Shown in pieces: positions 26,450-35,217 of a stretch of DNA of 64,000 bases. The translations under genes and the position numbers were made by a program. Numbering within the stretch: the first letter of the stretch is position 1; every line of letters starts with the position of its first letter. The notes under the pieces are model-generated. The model ran no database searches, had not been told where the DNA came from, and saw nothing but the letters and a program-made list of their open reading frames with translations. The stretch covers positions 372,001 to 436,000 of the forward strand of contig NZ_FLKH01000011.1 in the NCBI RefSeq assembly GCF_900086715.1. Direction: 5' to 3'. The stretch comes from Gracilibacillus timonensis (lineage in GTDB: Bacteria; Bacillota; Bacilli; Bacillales; Amphibacillaceae).

Positions 26450-27490
26450 ATGAATATAAATAGGAATCAATTACAATTTGGGCTGGATACATTTGGTGAT
26501 ATTGCTTATAAAGACGGGACAAAAGAACGAATGAGCTATGAAGAATCATTACGGAACATTGTTGAGGAAGTGAAATTAGCGGATGCACATGGAGTTGATG
26601 CGATTGGTTTAGGTGAGCACCACCGTGAAGAATATTCCATCTCAAGCCCTGATACCGTTTTAGCTGCTCTTTCTTTAGTAACGAAGAATATTACTTTAGG
26701 TACAGGTGTGACGGTTTTAAGTTCAGATGATCCAGTGAGGTTATACGAGCGTTTTGCGACAATAGATGCTTTATCAAATGGGCGCGCTCAAATGATGATA
26801 GGACGTGGAGCCTACACGGAGTCATTTCCGCTTTTTGGTTATCATTTAAAAGATTATAATGAACTTTTTGAGGAAAAGATTGCTCTTCTTCATGAGTTAA
26901 TTAAAAATGAACCAGTCACTTGGAAAGGAAATCTTACGCAATCATTTGATAATGTTCAAATCTATCCAAAGCTAGATAAAAAACTGGATGTAGTCGTTGG
27001 TGTAGGAGGTACTCCTGCGTCTATCGTTCGTGCTGCGAAATATAATTTCCCTGTTGTGTTAGCTATCATTGGTGGAGATCCGGCACGTTTTAGGCCTTTA
27101 GTAGATCTTTATCATAAAACAACCCGCGAACTAGGGAAGCCATTGCAATCTATAGGTATGCATTCTCTAGGGGTTATTGCCGAAACGGATGAAGAAGCAA
27201 AAGAGATTGCTTGGACCTATGTAAAGGCTACAATGGACAGAGTATCCAAAGAACGAGGTGGAACACCAATGAAAAAAGAACACTTTGAATACCAAGTAAA
27301 ATATGGAGCTTATTATGTTGGAAGCCCAGAAACAGTTGCACAGAAAATTGCTCAAATGATACCGGCTGTTGGTGTTCAGCGTTTTAATTTAGTTTATAGT
27401 GTGGGAGGACAACTTCAAAAACATCGTTTCCAGACCATTCGCCTTTATGGTGAGAAAGTAATTCCAAGAGTGAAAGAATTAATTAAGTAA
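26450..27490 (+). CDS. LLM-class flavin-dependent oxidoreductase
   Basis: 346 residues of the bacterial luciferase-like family. Motifs include FGLDTFGDIA at the N-terminus, DAIGLGEHHREEY (residues about 50-62), TGVTVLSSDDPVRLYERFATIDALSNGRAQMMIGRG (split over the NADP/FMN site), and VGVGGTPASIVRAA. GGAGG precedes the ATG. It probably uses FMNH2 supplied by a partner flavin reductase. Divergent from hxlR and followed 60 bp later by a quinone-reductase-like gene, forming a detoxification operon by inference. Confidence 0.92.
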   Translation: MNINRNQLQFGLDTFGDIAYKDGTKERMSYEESLRNIVEEVKLADAHGVDAIGLGEHHREEYSISSPDTVLAALSLVTKNITLGTGVTVLSSDDPVRLYERFATIDALSNGRAQMMIGRGAYTESFPLFGYHLKDYNELFEEKIALLHELIKNEPVTWKGNLTQSFDNVQIYPKLDKKLDVVVGVGGTPASIVRAAKYNFPVVLAIIGGDPARFRPLVDLYHKTTRELGKPLQSIGMHSLGVIAETDEEAKEIAWTYVKATMDRVSKERGGTPMKKEHFEYQVKYGAYYVGSPETVAQKIAQMIPAVGVQRFNLVYSVGGQLQKHRFQTIRLYGEKVIPRVKELIK

Positions 27491-27550
27491 TAAATAGCTA
27501 TTAAGTTAGCTTAGAAAACCACAAATATGAATAAAAGGAGTTAATATAAT

Positions 27551-28096
27551 ATGAAAACATTAGTATTGATATTTCACCCTAACTTGTCTGAATCTCGTGG
27601 TAACCGTTATTTAGCGGAAGAAATAAAAAAGCAACCTGATGTTACGATTCATGATGTTTACACGTCTTATGCAGATGAAAAAATAGATGTGCAAACGGAA
27701 CACGAACTGGTAGAAAATCATGACCGTATCATTTTTCAATTTCCTTTCTTTTGGTATAGTGCACCTCCATTATTAAAAAAATGGTTGGAAGAAGTTATTA
27801 CCTATGGCTGGGCTTTTGGAACAAACGGAGACAAGTTTCAAGGGAAAGAAGTACTTGTTGCTGTAACTACAGGTGTTGCTGAGGAAGGCTATTCAGCAGA
27901 GGGGGACGTTGCATTTACGGTTCCAGAATTATTACGTCCTCTAGAGGCAGCTGCTAATTTTGTCAGTGCATACTATTTACCACCATTTGCACTAAATGGT
28001 GTAGGGCACAAATCAGATGAACAGCTTGCAGAAATTGCTAAAGAATATGTGACTTATGCATTAAATCCAGAACTCCGGTTACATGCTATTCACTAA
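27551..28096 (+). CDS. NAD(P)H-dependent oxidoreductase, KefF/MdaB type
   Basis: 181 residues with a flavodoxin-like fold. LIFHPNLSESRGN binds the FMN phosphate, IIFQFPFFWYSAPPLLKKWLE is the conserved quinone-reductase motif, and TTGVAEEGYS follows. AAAGGAG lies before the ATG. These enzymes reduce quinones by two electrons in the cytoplasm. Co-transcribed with the LLM oxidoreductase under the HxlR regulator. Confidence 0.92.
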   Translation: MKTLVLIFHPNLSESRGNRYLAEEIKKQPDVTIHDVYTSYADEKIDVQTEHELVENHDRIIFQFPFFWYSAPPLLKKWLEEVITYGWAFGTNGDKFQGKEVLVAVTTGVAEEGYSAEGDVAFTVPELLRPLEAAANFVSAYYLPPFALNGVGHKSDEQLAEIAKEYVTYALNPELRLHAIH

Positions 28097-28140
28097 TTTA
28101 GCAATGATAGAGGCTTAACAAAACAACACAACAGATAAAA

Positions 28141-28181
28141 TAAACCAAACCTCCAGATCAACTTTGATGGGTTTGGTTTAT
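28141..28181 (+). terminator. Rho-independent terminator
   Basis: TAAACCAAACC pairs with GGTTTGGTTTA, with a T-rich tail. It ends the LLM oxidoreductase operon. Confidence 0.8.
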
Positions 28182-28334
28182 TTCTTTATTCATTAAATCT
28201 CGGGTAATATTGTCTAATGATTTTAAGCGTCTCACCATAAAATAATATTATTTTATCCCTTTGGATACCTTATAACCAAAGGAATAATTTACTGAAAATG
28301 TAATATTTATTGATTAAGGTGATTAAGAGGGGAT

Positions 28335-28585
28335 TTAGATTAATTTGTGTCCACCTTCTACATGAATAATTTCTCCAGTTGAAAAGCGATTACGCAGCAA
28401 ATAAATAACTCTCTCAGCTACATCTTCTGGTTTTCCGGCACGATTTACTGGCAATTGTTCTGCAATGGCGTTATAGAATGCCTTTCGTTCTTCTTCAGGC
28501 ATGCCATAACGTGATGGTGTGTCGATAACTCCAGGAAAGACAACATTCCACCAATAATAACAACTTTTTTGTTTGTTAGTTTCAT
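28335..28585 (-). pseudogene. SDR oxidoreductase with a large internal deletion
   Basis: From ATG 28583-28585 the minus strand reads MKLTNKKVVIIGG, the usual N-terminus and cofactor strand of an SDR. It then jumps out of frame to the C-terminus: NVVFPGVIDTPSRYG, then EEERKAFYNAIAEQLPV and TGEIIHVEGGHKLI, ending in TAA at 28335-28337. About 150 codons, including the catalytic Tyr-Lys, are missing. Both ends are clearly SDR, so this is one gene with its middle removed. It belonged to the oxidoreductase cluster around the HxlR regulators. Confidence 0.85.
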
Positions 28586-28744
28586 TTTTACACTTGCCTC
28601 TTTTCCATAATATTTTGGATAGACTATTTATATTTGATTATTCATTATGAAAAAACGCCCATAAACCCCTGTCTTAAAATAGAATGTGAAAATATATCTA
28701 TTTAGTCGAGAGATAATGAGCGTTAACTATCTGAATCACTGAGG

Positions 28745-28783
28745 TTTATTCAGGGCAGAAAAGCAAAACCTCGCCTGAATAAA
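28745..28783. other. Hairpin downstream of the FMN reductase
   Basis: TTTATTCAGG pairs with CCTGAATAAA around a 19-base loop. Placed just after the FMN reductase stop on the minus strand, it may be a weak terminator. Confidence 0.4.
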
Positions 28784-28790
28784 GTGTTGA

Positions 28791-29372
28791 TTATACGAAG
28801 CTCTTTTCTTTTCTCACAGATTTAAGTGCATTTGACCAGGCAATAACATCATCAATCATCTCGCCAAGTCTTGGTTTATGCACTTCCATTGGTGTGAACG
28901 TGGTCATATTTTCAAAATCATTAAATAAGCTGAAGGCACCCTGTGGTTCTACGGTTGCTACTTTTAAGTTTGCTAATGTTGTACGCAGTGCAAGGGAAGC
29001 TGCAATTCCTAAAGTAGAACCATAGCTGACGATTCCAGCTGCTTTATGATGCCATTCCATACCTAAATAATCTAAATGATCTTTAAGACCTGAAGGGAAA
29101 TTTTTATTGTATTCCGGTGTAACAAAAATGAACCCGTCAAAGGAATCAATTTTCCTTGACCATGCACGATGTGCTTCTGTTTCATATTCTTTATTTGCCA
29201 TCAGAGGCGGTACTGCTTCATTAAAACGTCCAAGTCCACTTTCTTTAATATCAACTATTTCAAATTCTGCATCCGTCTCTTTATTATCTGCAAAATCTTT
29301 AATCCATTCTGCAACCTGCAAATTCACACGTACGTCACGTGTACTTCCTGTAATAATGCCAATTCTTGTCAT
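28791..29372 (-). CDS. NADPH-dependent FMN reductase
   Basis: 193 residues, flavodoxin-like. The N-terminal GIITGSTRDVRVNLQVAEW is the flavin phosphate loop, and FIFVTPEYNKNFPSGLKDHLDYL is the family signature near residues 82-105. GGAGGG lies before ATG 29372. It supplies reduced flavin or reduces quinones or azo compounds. An IS4-family element sits only 34 bp upstream, between this gene and the remains of an HxlR regulator, so its original promoter region has been split. Confidence 0.92.
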   Translation of the reverse strand: MTRIGIITGSTRDVRVNLQVAEWIKDFADNKETDAEFEIVDIKESGLGRFNEAVPPLMANKEYETEAHRAWSRKIDSFDGFIFVTPEYNKNFPSGLKDHLDYLGMEWHHKAAGIVSYGSTLGIAASLALRTTLANLKVATVEPQGAFSLFNDFENMTTFTPMEVHKPRLGEMIDDVIAWSNALKSVRKEKSFV

Positions 29373-29984
29373 TGTATAACCCTCCGAATAAATTTATATA
29401 TTAAATCTCAACTTTCGCACACTGAAATAGGCAGGTAAGCCCTGATATAGCTGGGTAAGCCAGCAATCCATTGTTGGACTTGACTTTTGATTAATTTTTG
29501 TACCTTTTTGTTGCTCATTTTCAAGGCATCTTCAAGAAGGTCGATCAACTGCTGAAGTGCCACAGCCCAATCGAGATCATGAACTTCATCACATAATTCA
29601 TAAAACATGCCGCCAAGTGTTCTCTCATCTGTGCTACATCGGTTTTGCCACGAGAGAATAATATATCGTGCGAATACGATGGTCGTATGACTAATTAAGC
29701 CGTCATACGAACGACTTTGGAACTCTTTTTGGAGTTTCAAAAGAGATTTTGTTGTTTTGAAAAAAACTTCAATGTCCCATCTCATCCCATAAATACGAAT
29801 GATTTCTTGATCACTAAGTGTACAATCGGTGCTTAGAATAGCTAACCATTCGCTCTTTTTATTCCGATTACGAACAAAGACAACTTTAATAGGAATGCCA
29901 TTCGCTTGTGATGATAGTCTAATAATTGGACATACCAAATGGGGATTTTTATACTAAATATAATAATCTCTAGGAGTGTCTAAC

Positions 29985-30272
29985 ATGGCAAAACGATATG
30001 ATAAAGAATTTAAAGTATATGCAGTAAAATTAGTAGTGGAAGATGGAAGGAAAGCAGCCGAAGTGGCAAGAGAATTAGACTTAGTTCCCCAGACGCTGCA
30101 AAAATGGGTAGCTAGGTACAAGGAGGACCAAGAGAATAGCTTTGTAGGAAGCGGTAATCGCAGTCCCAAAGATCAAGCTGGGTATGAAAAAGATAAACGG
30201 ATTCGTGATTTGGAAGAGGAGGTAGCTATTTTAAAAAAGGCTATGGGCATCTTCGCAAAAAAGCCGAAGTAA
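29985..30272 (+). CDS. IS3-family transposase OrfA
   Basis: 95-residue helix-turn-helix protein (HTH_Tnp_1): KRYDKEFKVYAVKLVVEDG, then AAEVARELDLVPQTLQKWVARYK. A C-terminal leucine-zipper-like coil (DLEEEVAILKKAMGIF) follows. ATG 29985 follows AGGAG. The frame ends just after AAAAAAG (30257-30263), where a -1 shift would join it to OrfB to give the full transposase; OrfA alone usually acts as a repressor. Confidence 0.92.
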   Translation: MAKRYDKEFKVYAVKLVVEDGRKAAEVARELDLVPQTLQKWVARYKEDQENSFVGSGNRSPKDQAGYEKDKRIRDLEEEVAILKKAMGIFAKKPK

Positions 30273-31141
30273 TCTATGGATTTATTCAAGAACACCACCA
30301 CGAATTTCGTGTAGAGAAGATGTGCCAAGTATTAGGTGTTTCTAAGAGTGGCTATTATGAGTGGAGAGATCGCCCTGTCAGCGATCAATCTAAACGTAAA
30401 CAAAAGCTAACAGCTCAAATCAAACGCATATTTATCGCATCCAAAAAAAGATATGGCAGTCCTAAAATCACACAGGTTTTACGCAATGAAGGGGTACCTG
30501 TTTCTCCAAAAACAGTGTCTCGTATCATGAAGGAAAATGGTTTACGTTCGAAAACAATGAAGAAATATAAGGCGACAACGAACTCCAAACATTCGCATCC
30601 TGTCTATCCGAATTTATTAAATCAAGATTTCCGGGCAGATAAACCAGGACAAGTATGGGTAAGCGATATCACGTACATTTGGACCAGAGAGGGATGGTTG
30701 TACTTAGCGACCATCATGGATTTGTTTTCCAGAAGGATTATTGGTTGGGCCATGAGTCATCGAATGACCAAAGAATTAACACTCACCGCTTTAAGACGAG
30801 CCATTAATCAGCAAACGCCGCAAAAAGGATTAATTCACCATTCCGATAGAGGTAGCCAATATGCGGCTAAAGAGTATCAAGCGCTTTTAAGAAAACATCA
30901 TATCACCACAAGCATGAGCCGGAAAGGCAACTGTTACGATAATGCATGTATCGAGTCGTTTCATAGCGTGATCAAGAAGGAATTAATCTTTCATGAAGAT
31001 TATCAAAGCCGAGAAGAAGCAAAGCGTAGTATCTTTTCTTACATCATGACATTTTATAATTCCAAGCGAATTCACTCCACCATTGGATATATGTCACCAA
31101 TGGCGTATGAAAAAATGTATCTACGTAAAATAGCTTCATAG
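30257..31141 (+). CDS. IS3-family transposase OrfB (made by -1 frameshift)
   Basis: The frame is open from the AAAAAAG slippage site (30257) as KAEVIYGFIQEHHHEFRV; an internal ATG at 30320 would give 273 residues. An HTH_21 segment (VLGVSKSGYYEW) is followed by the rve integrase core with the DDE triad: Asp in WVSDITYIW, Asp in HHSDRGSQY and Glu in CIESFHSVIKKE. It catalyses transposition of the IS3 element as the OrfAB fusion. The frame is complete and undamaged. Confidence 0.93.
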   Translation, partial: KKAEVIYGFIQEHHHEFRVEKMCQVLGVSKSGYYEWRDRPVSDQSKRKQKLTAQIKRIFIASKKRYGSPKITQVLRNEGVPVSPKTVSRIMKENGLRSKTMKKYKATTNSKHSHPVYPNLLNQDFRADKPGQVWVSDITYIWTREGWLYLATIMDLFSRRIIGWAMSHRMTKELTLTALRRAINQQTPQKGLIHHSDRGSQYAAKEYQALLRKHHITTSMSRKGNCYDNACIESFHSVIKKELIFHEDYQSREEAKRSIFSYIMTFYNSKRIHSTIGYMSPMAYEKMYLRKIAS

Positions 31142-32312
31142 AAAAGCGTAATTAGCCTCTGTGTTAAAGGAAGGGGCGAACTTCCCCTTCTTTTAACACA
31201 GAGGGAAGCAAACGGAGTGCGGTAGGAATTTGAAGAAATTCACCATTTCTAGTGTCCAATTTCTTGACATAGATCCACTTGTGTCGTATGAATCGAACGA
31301 AGAATGTCTTTCTTTCCATCTGTTGGTTTCGCAAAACGATAAAGTTCTTTTAAGCTTACACGTTGGCCATTCACAAGGTAACGCTGTTTCAAGTTCTTTA
31401 CCATGCCAATGACGTCCAAACCTTGCTCTTTTATCTCCTTAACGAGAGGTTGATACGTAAACCAAGAGTCCATCAGCACATAGGAAGCATCTATACCAGC
31501 ATTCATCGCCCGTTCAACCATACCTGGTATTTGCTCAGGTGCGGTTTGTAATGCTTCGACTCTGCGTTTATAACCGGAACTACGCTTATCAATTTTTGAT
31601 GATATACCATTGATTTGGCTTTTCTTTGAGCTCAATAATGAAAAGTCCACGGGAATGAACGTTGCACCATCTGACCAACCAAGCGTGAGCATACGGAACC
31701 CTTTATAAAAGCGCATCTTTTGAGATGCATGGTCAAAACAGCGAGCTAATAATTCAACCGATTTACTGCGATTACGATCATACGAAGAATCGTCGACAAT
31801 CAATACTTTTGGGCGATCATGACTCGTTAAGTTGGTTACTTTTTCAATGGTATGAGCGCTTAGAAATAGTAAAAACCTTCTCCAAGCAAAGGTAGATTTG
31901 TTTAAAAAACGATAGACAGCATTCTTTTCTGGACATTCATTCGCTTTGTTACTTTGAAGTACTTGATACCAGTTCTTATTTTCAAAGATCAAACAAAAAA
32001 TCAATTGAAAAAGATAGGCACAAGTAAAACCGACAGACTTTGTAATACCAGCTTTTCTAAGATGTTTAAACACGTCTAATTCTTTAAAAGTGGAAGAAAG
32101 TTCATTTGGTAGTTGATTATTGTGGTCATTATTCGCTATCATATAGGAGACACCTCTTCTGTATTGGTAGTGTTTTCTAGACAATTACACTATACCAAAA
32201 GTTGAGGTGTTTTTTATACCTATTTCTAATGTCAACGACCATATTTGAACAGTAATAAGCTTTACGGCTAGTTAAATGGAATGCTTCTTTCTAGCTGCGA
32301 AAGTTGAGTTAA

Positions 32313-32431
32313 ATCAAATAATAAAAAATTATATTAATTTGATTACTAGGGTTATAATAAACCTAATGTCTCTTTTTGAGAAGAAGGCACTTTATTTAAA
32401 CCTAGTTACTTTTAGGAAACTAGTTGATATA
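32313..32431. repeat. Inverted copy of the HxlR promoter region
   Basis: The reverse complement of 32313-32431 aligns over about 118 bp with 26291-26407 at roughly 80-85% identity by eye. It includes the block ATTAGGTTTATTATAACCCT and the operator-like palindrome. It is the regulatory region of the broken HxlR gene that follows. Confidence 0.85.
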
Positions 32432-32464
32432 AAAAGGTTTTGCAGTAGAATTATTAGAGAAAAA

Positions 32465-32579
32465 ATTAAAAATAATAAACCAAACTGTGATGAACAACTT
32501 ACATTTGCTCTTATTTCAGATAAATAGAAGTCGATGATTTAATTCCATCTTATAGAGAATAATCCATTTCGGAATAGAA
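32465..32579 (+). pseudogene. Degenerate HxlR-family regulator
   Basis: The frame reads KNNKPNCDEQLTFALISDK, stop (TAG 32525-32527), KSMI, stop (TAA 32540-32542), FHLIENNPFRN. Restoring Trp for TAG and Leu for TAA gives ...LISDKWKSMILFHLIENNPFR, which matches the HxlR helix-turn-helix and the intact protein at 25873-26244. The expected ATG is ATT (32465-32467). After about 32580 similarity fades, so the gene is also truncated. Confidence 0.8.
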
Positions 32580-32731
32580 GGGATATTTTTGTATGAACTA
32601 TCTGATTACTTGAAGCAGTCATTGTTTGTACCTTTATAAAATCATGATGATGGACTTATGAATGGAATATTTTATATTGAAGTAAAATTTGGAATGCTTG
32701 TTTTTACAAAAAGCAACCGTAATACTCTAAA

Positions 32732-32765
32732 AAAACAATCCAGGTATATTCGCCTGGATTGTTTT
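32732..32765. terminator. Terminator hairpin
   Basis: AAAACAATCCAGG pairs with CCTGGATTGTTTT over an 8-base loop. It serves the leftward SDR gene at 32794. Confidence 0.8.
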
Positions 32766-32793
32766 GTGCGTGTTGCTATGCATACATGTTCAT

Positions 32794-33537
32794 TTAAACA
32801 TCTGTTCCTAAAGTGAGCCCACCATCGACCACAATTTCAGCACCATTACAATAGGCACTCTCATCCGAAGCAAGAAAAGCTGCTACTTGTGCGATATCGT
32901 TGGATTGTCCCATTCTTCTTAAGGGTATTGCATCAATTTTATTTAGGTTCAGATTGCTGCCGTTTGCCATATTCGTTTCAATAACGCCTGGATGAATAGA
33001 ATTCACCCGTATTCCTTTTGGTCCTAACTCGATAGCAGCAGATTTAGAAAGGTTTGATACTGCTGCTTTGGAAGCTGCATAGGCTGCCGCATCATTGATC
33101 GGCGCAAAAGCAGAGATAGATATATTATTTATAATGGACCCTTTCCGCTGTTTTTCCATGTAGGGTGCGACGGCTTTGATACCCATAAAAACCCCCAGTT
33201 GATTAACATTAACCTGCTGTTGAAAATCTTCTACTGTTGTGTCTAACAGTGGCTTTTTTATGAAAATACCAGCATTATTTATAAGTACATCTATTCTATG
33301 ATACGTATCTATAACCGTTTGAACTGCTGCTGTCCAATCTGCTACTTTCGTTACATCTAATTGAACAGGGAGAACTTGATTCTGACTGATTTCTAATGAA
33401 AGAGTCTCTGCATCTTCAACATTCCTTGCTCCAACAGCAACTTTAGCGCCAAGTGAAGCAAGATGTTTGGCGATCGCCTTCCCTTGTCCACGATTAGCTC
33501 CAGTTATGAGTACGACTTGATCGTTTAAATTTGGCAT
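32794..33537 (-). CDS. SDR-family oxidoreductase
   Basis: 247 residues, classical SDR. The cofactor loop is TGANRGQGKAIA, then NNAG (INNAGIFIKK), the catalytic YAASKAAVSNLSKSAA, and the ending NGAEIVVDGG. The sequence pattern is close to enzymes annotated as 3-alpha/20-beta-hydroxysteroid or glucose 1-dehydrogenases, but substrates cannot be inferred. ATG 33537 has AAAGGAG upstream; the longer frame to 33567 was rejected. It stands alone with its own terminator. Confidence 0.9.
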   Translation of the reverse strand: MPNLNDQVVLITGANRGQGKAIAKHLASLGAKVAVGARNVEDAETLSLEISQNQVLPVQLDVTKVADWTAAVQTVIDTYHRIDVLINNAGIFIKKPLLDTTVEDFQQQVNVNQLGVFMGIKAVAPYMEKQRKGSIINNISISAFAPINDAAAYAASKAAVSNLSKSAAIELGPKGIRVNSIHPGVIETNMANGSNLNLNKIDAIPLRRMGQSNDIAQVAAFLASDESAYCNGAEIVVDGGLTLGTDV

Positions 33538-33856
33538 AATTTCTCCTTTGATTTTGATTATTTCCATTAGAATTTACCATAGAAAATGTTATTTTGAAAA
33601 TTAATTGCTCGATGAATAAAGGAAGTGAGCAGAAGATTGTATGGCTGCTTCCATTATATGAACAGAACCTTTTTATTTGTTTTAAAGACTGTGTTAAATT
33701 TTGTGTGAACCAATCAATTTAAAAAATAGACATATCATGCTATTATTATCAGATTCTTGTTTATAATTACGGTTATTTGGAAAGTTGATTTTTGTAGTGG
33801 AGATACATGAATCTCTCGTGACTAAGCAACATCAAATCCAAGAGGGGGGATAATAA

Positions 33857-34753
33857 GTGAAACAGGGAACCATTAATATACTTTTAGTTATCACCACCAT
33901 TTGCATATCGTTATCCGCAATACTTGTGAAATTATCGGATGCACCTTCCACTGTTATGGTCATGTATCGGATGTTTTTAGCGTGTGTATTTATTTTGCCG
34001 ATGGTGATAAAATATCGTCATTCGTTTAAAAAGATAAAGCGAAAAGAATGGATTGCCATTATATTTGCTGGTATCTTCCTGGCAGGCCATTTCGGTTTGT
34101 GGTTTGAGTCTTTAAAACATACCACAGTGGCGAGTTCAACTTTAATTTTAGCATTGCAGCCAGTAATTGCGTTAATTGGAGGGCTGATTTTCTTCAAAGA
34201 AAAAATAGATATTCGCACGGTAATAGCAATGGGAATCGCTTTTATTGGAGTGGTTGTTGTTGGAGGTGGTGGTTTAGGAAGCGGCAGCGCAGCAATGTTC
34301 GGAAATATACTGTCTTTCCTAGCTGTGGTTTCTGTAGTGCTTTACTTGATGATCGGCCAACGCAATGTAAAGTCCATTAATCATTGGGTATACAGCTTTT
34401 TAGTATTTTTGGTAGCGGGAATGACAGTAGCAGTGTTTAACCTTATTGGTAGTATAGGGTTCACAGGATATAGTACAAATGACTGGCTTGTTTTTATCAT
34501 GCTGGCGATTTTTCCGACTGGAGCCCATATTATTTTTAACCTGTTATTAAACCATGTAAATACAACAACTGTTTCCATGAGCACTTTGGGAGAACCGGTT
34601 GGTGCATCGATGTTAGCCGTTATTCTTTTACAGGAAATACTTACTCCGGTAGAGATGATTGGCGGCGTTTTAATTATTGTCGGGATATTCTACTTTTTAC
34701 GGTTGCAATCAGGTTCGAAACAAGTTGCACCTAGAGAATCGGAAAACCTGTAA
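33857..34753 (+). CDS. EamA/DMT-family transporter
   Basis: 298 residues with ten membrane helices in two EamA repeats (first about 5-137, second about 155-287). Motifs are FGLWFESLKHTTVASSTLILALQPV in the first half and TTTVSMSTLGEPVGASMLAVILLQE in the second, both read in parts. The start is GTG 33857 behind GAGGGGGGA. These permeases export metabolites or amino acids; the substrate is unknown. Monocistronic. Confidence 0.88.
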   Translation: MKQGTINILLVITTICISLSAILVKLSDAPSTVMVMYRMFLACVFILPMVIKYRHSFKKIKRKEWIAIIFAGIFLAGHFGLWFESLKHTTVASSTLILALQPVIALIGGLIFFKEKIDIRTVIAMGIAFIGVVVVGGGGLGSGSAAMFGNILSFLAVVSVVLYLMIGQRNVKSINHWVYSFLVFLVAGMTVAVFNLIGSIGFTGYSTNDWLVFIMLAIFPTGAHIIFNLLLNHVNTTTVSMSTLGEPVGASMLAVILLQEILTPVEMIGGVLIIVGIFYFLRLQSGSKQVAPRESENL

Positions 34754-35217
34754 TCTAATGTGTGGAGAGACAGGGTGTTTATTACGATGAGGTATGGAAT
34801 TGGGATTTACGTTTTTAGAAAAATATGCCAATACAGCAACTATCATTTGACGTGGTGGTTGCTATATTATTAACTTTTTCCAATGAAACCACTTGGATAA
34901 CAATTATTGCATTAACAAAAAAATTGTGTCAAAACAATCTTAAAAAGGTGAGAACATGATATCATGCAAAATAAAATCTGTTTGCTGATTTTGGTGATTG
35001 GTTTGTTATGTAGTTTGATTTAACTAGAAGTGATAAAAAAATGTGCTAGTTAGCTTAGCTATGCAGATGGGATTCATTTTAATCCTTGCTGTATGAAGTT
35101 TTATGATAATAAATGATATGTTAATAGAGTCTTATAAAAAAACTCACTCTTGCAATTCATCATTTTTCATGATACTATCTTTTTAGTAAACGTTTACGTT
35201 GAAAGGGGGCATGTATA
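34754..35217. other. Gene-poor region before the LacI regulator
   Basis: No family gene. A 19-codon hydrophobic frame (ATG 34964 to TAA 35021-35023; MQNKICLLILVIGLLCSLI) follows AAAAGGTGAGAAC and could be a small membrane peptide, but is too short to assert. The right end holds the LacI-type operator at 35186. Confidence 0.3.
35186..35197 (+). promoter_or_regulatory. LacI-type operator before its own gene
   Basis: GTAAACGTTTAC, a perfect 12-bp palindrome in the promoter region of the LacI-family gene. The same word occurs twice more at 36243 and 36262, so autoregulation is likely. Confidence 0.85.

Larger units (their letters stand above)
29927..31258 (+). mobile_element. IS3-family insertion sequence
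   Basis: 1332 bp with ends TGGACA/TGTCCA. The inverted repeats extend imperfectly: TTGGACATACCAAATGGGGA on the left against TTGGACACTAGAAATGGTGA on the right. It carries overlapping orfA and orfB with an AAAAAAG slippage site and a long 3' hairpin (31156-31203). The insertion point in the IS4 transposase shows a 2-base AT repeat; IS3 elements usually make 3-5. All parts look intact, so it may still be active. Confidence 0.88.
29408..32142 (-). pseudogene. IS4-family transposase split by an IS3 insertion
   Basis: The N-terminal part runs 32142 to 31261 and the C-terminal part 29926 to 29408. Joining ...DLCQE to IIRLSSQANG after removing the insert and a 2-base repeat (AT) restores one frame of about 466 codons. 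The DDE residues are all present: Asp in LIVDDSSYDR, Asp in YVLMDSWFTY, and Glu in the Y-R-E-K motif YGMRWDIEVFFKTTKSLLK. ATG 32142 was chosen for its GAGGTG ribosome binding site. Both halves are otherwise undamaged, so the interruption is recent. Confidence 0.9.
29407..32308. mobile_element. IS4-family insertion sequence, interrupted by an IS3-family element
   Basis: Terminal inverted repeats CTCAACTTTCGCA (29407-29419) and TGCGAAAGTTGAG (32296-32308) are perfect over 13 bp. They are flanked by the 6-bp direct repeat TTAAAT (29401-29406 and 32309-32314). Without the inner IS3 element the length is about 1.57 kb, normal for IS4-family elements. It carries one transposase gene, now in two pieces, so it cannot move by itself. 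It inserted between an FMN reductase gene and its divergent HxlR-type regulator. Confidence 0.88.

Noticed and set aside
32276-32527. 83-codon plus-strand frame beside the IS4 end
   Set aside because: It starts inside the IS end, crosses the HxlR promoter region and only its last 20 codons are the HxlR remnant; listed as a pseudogene instead.
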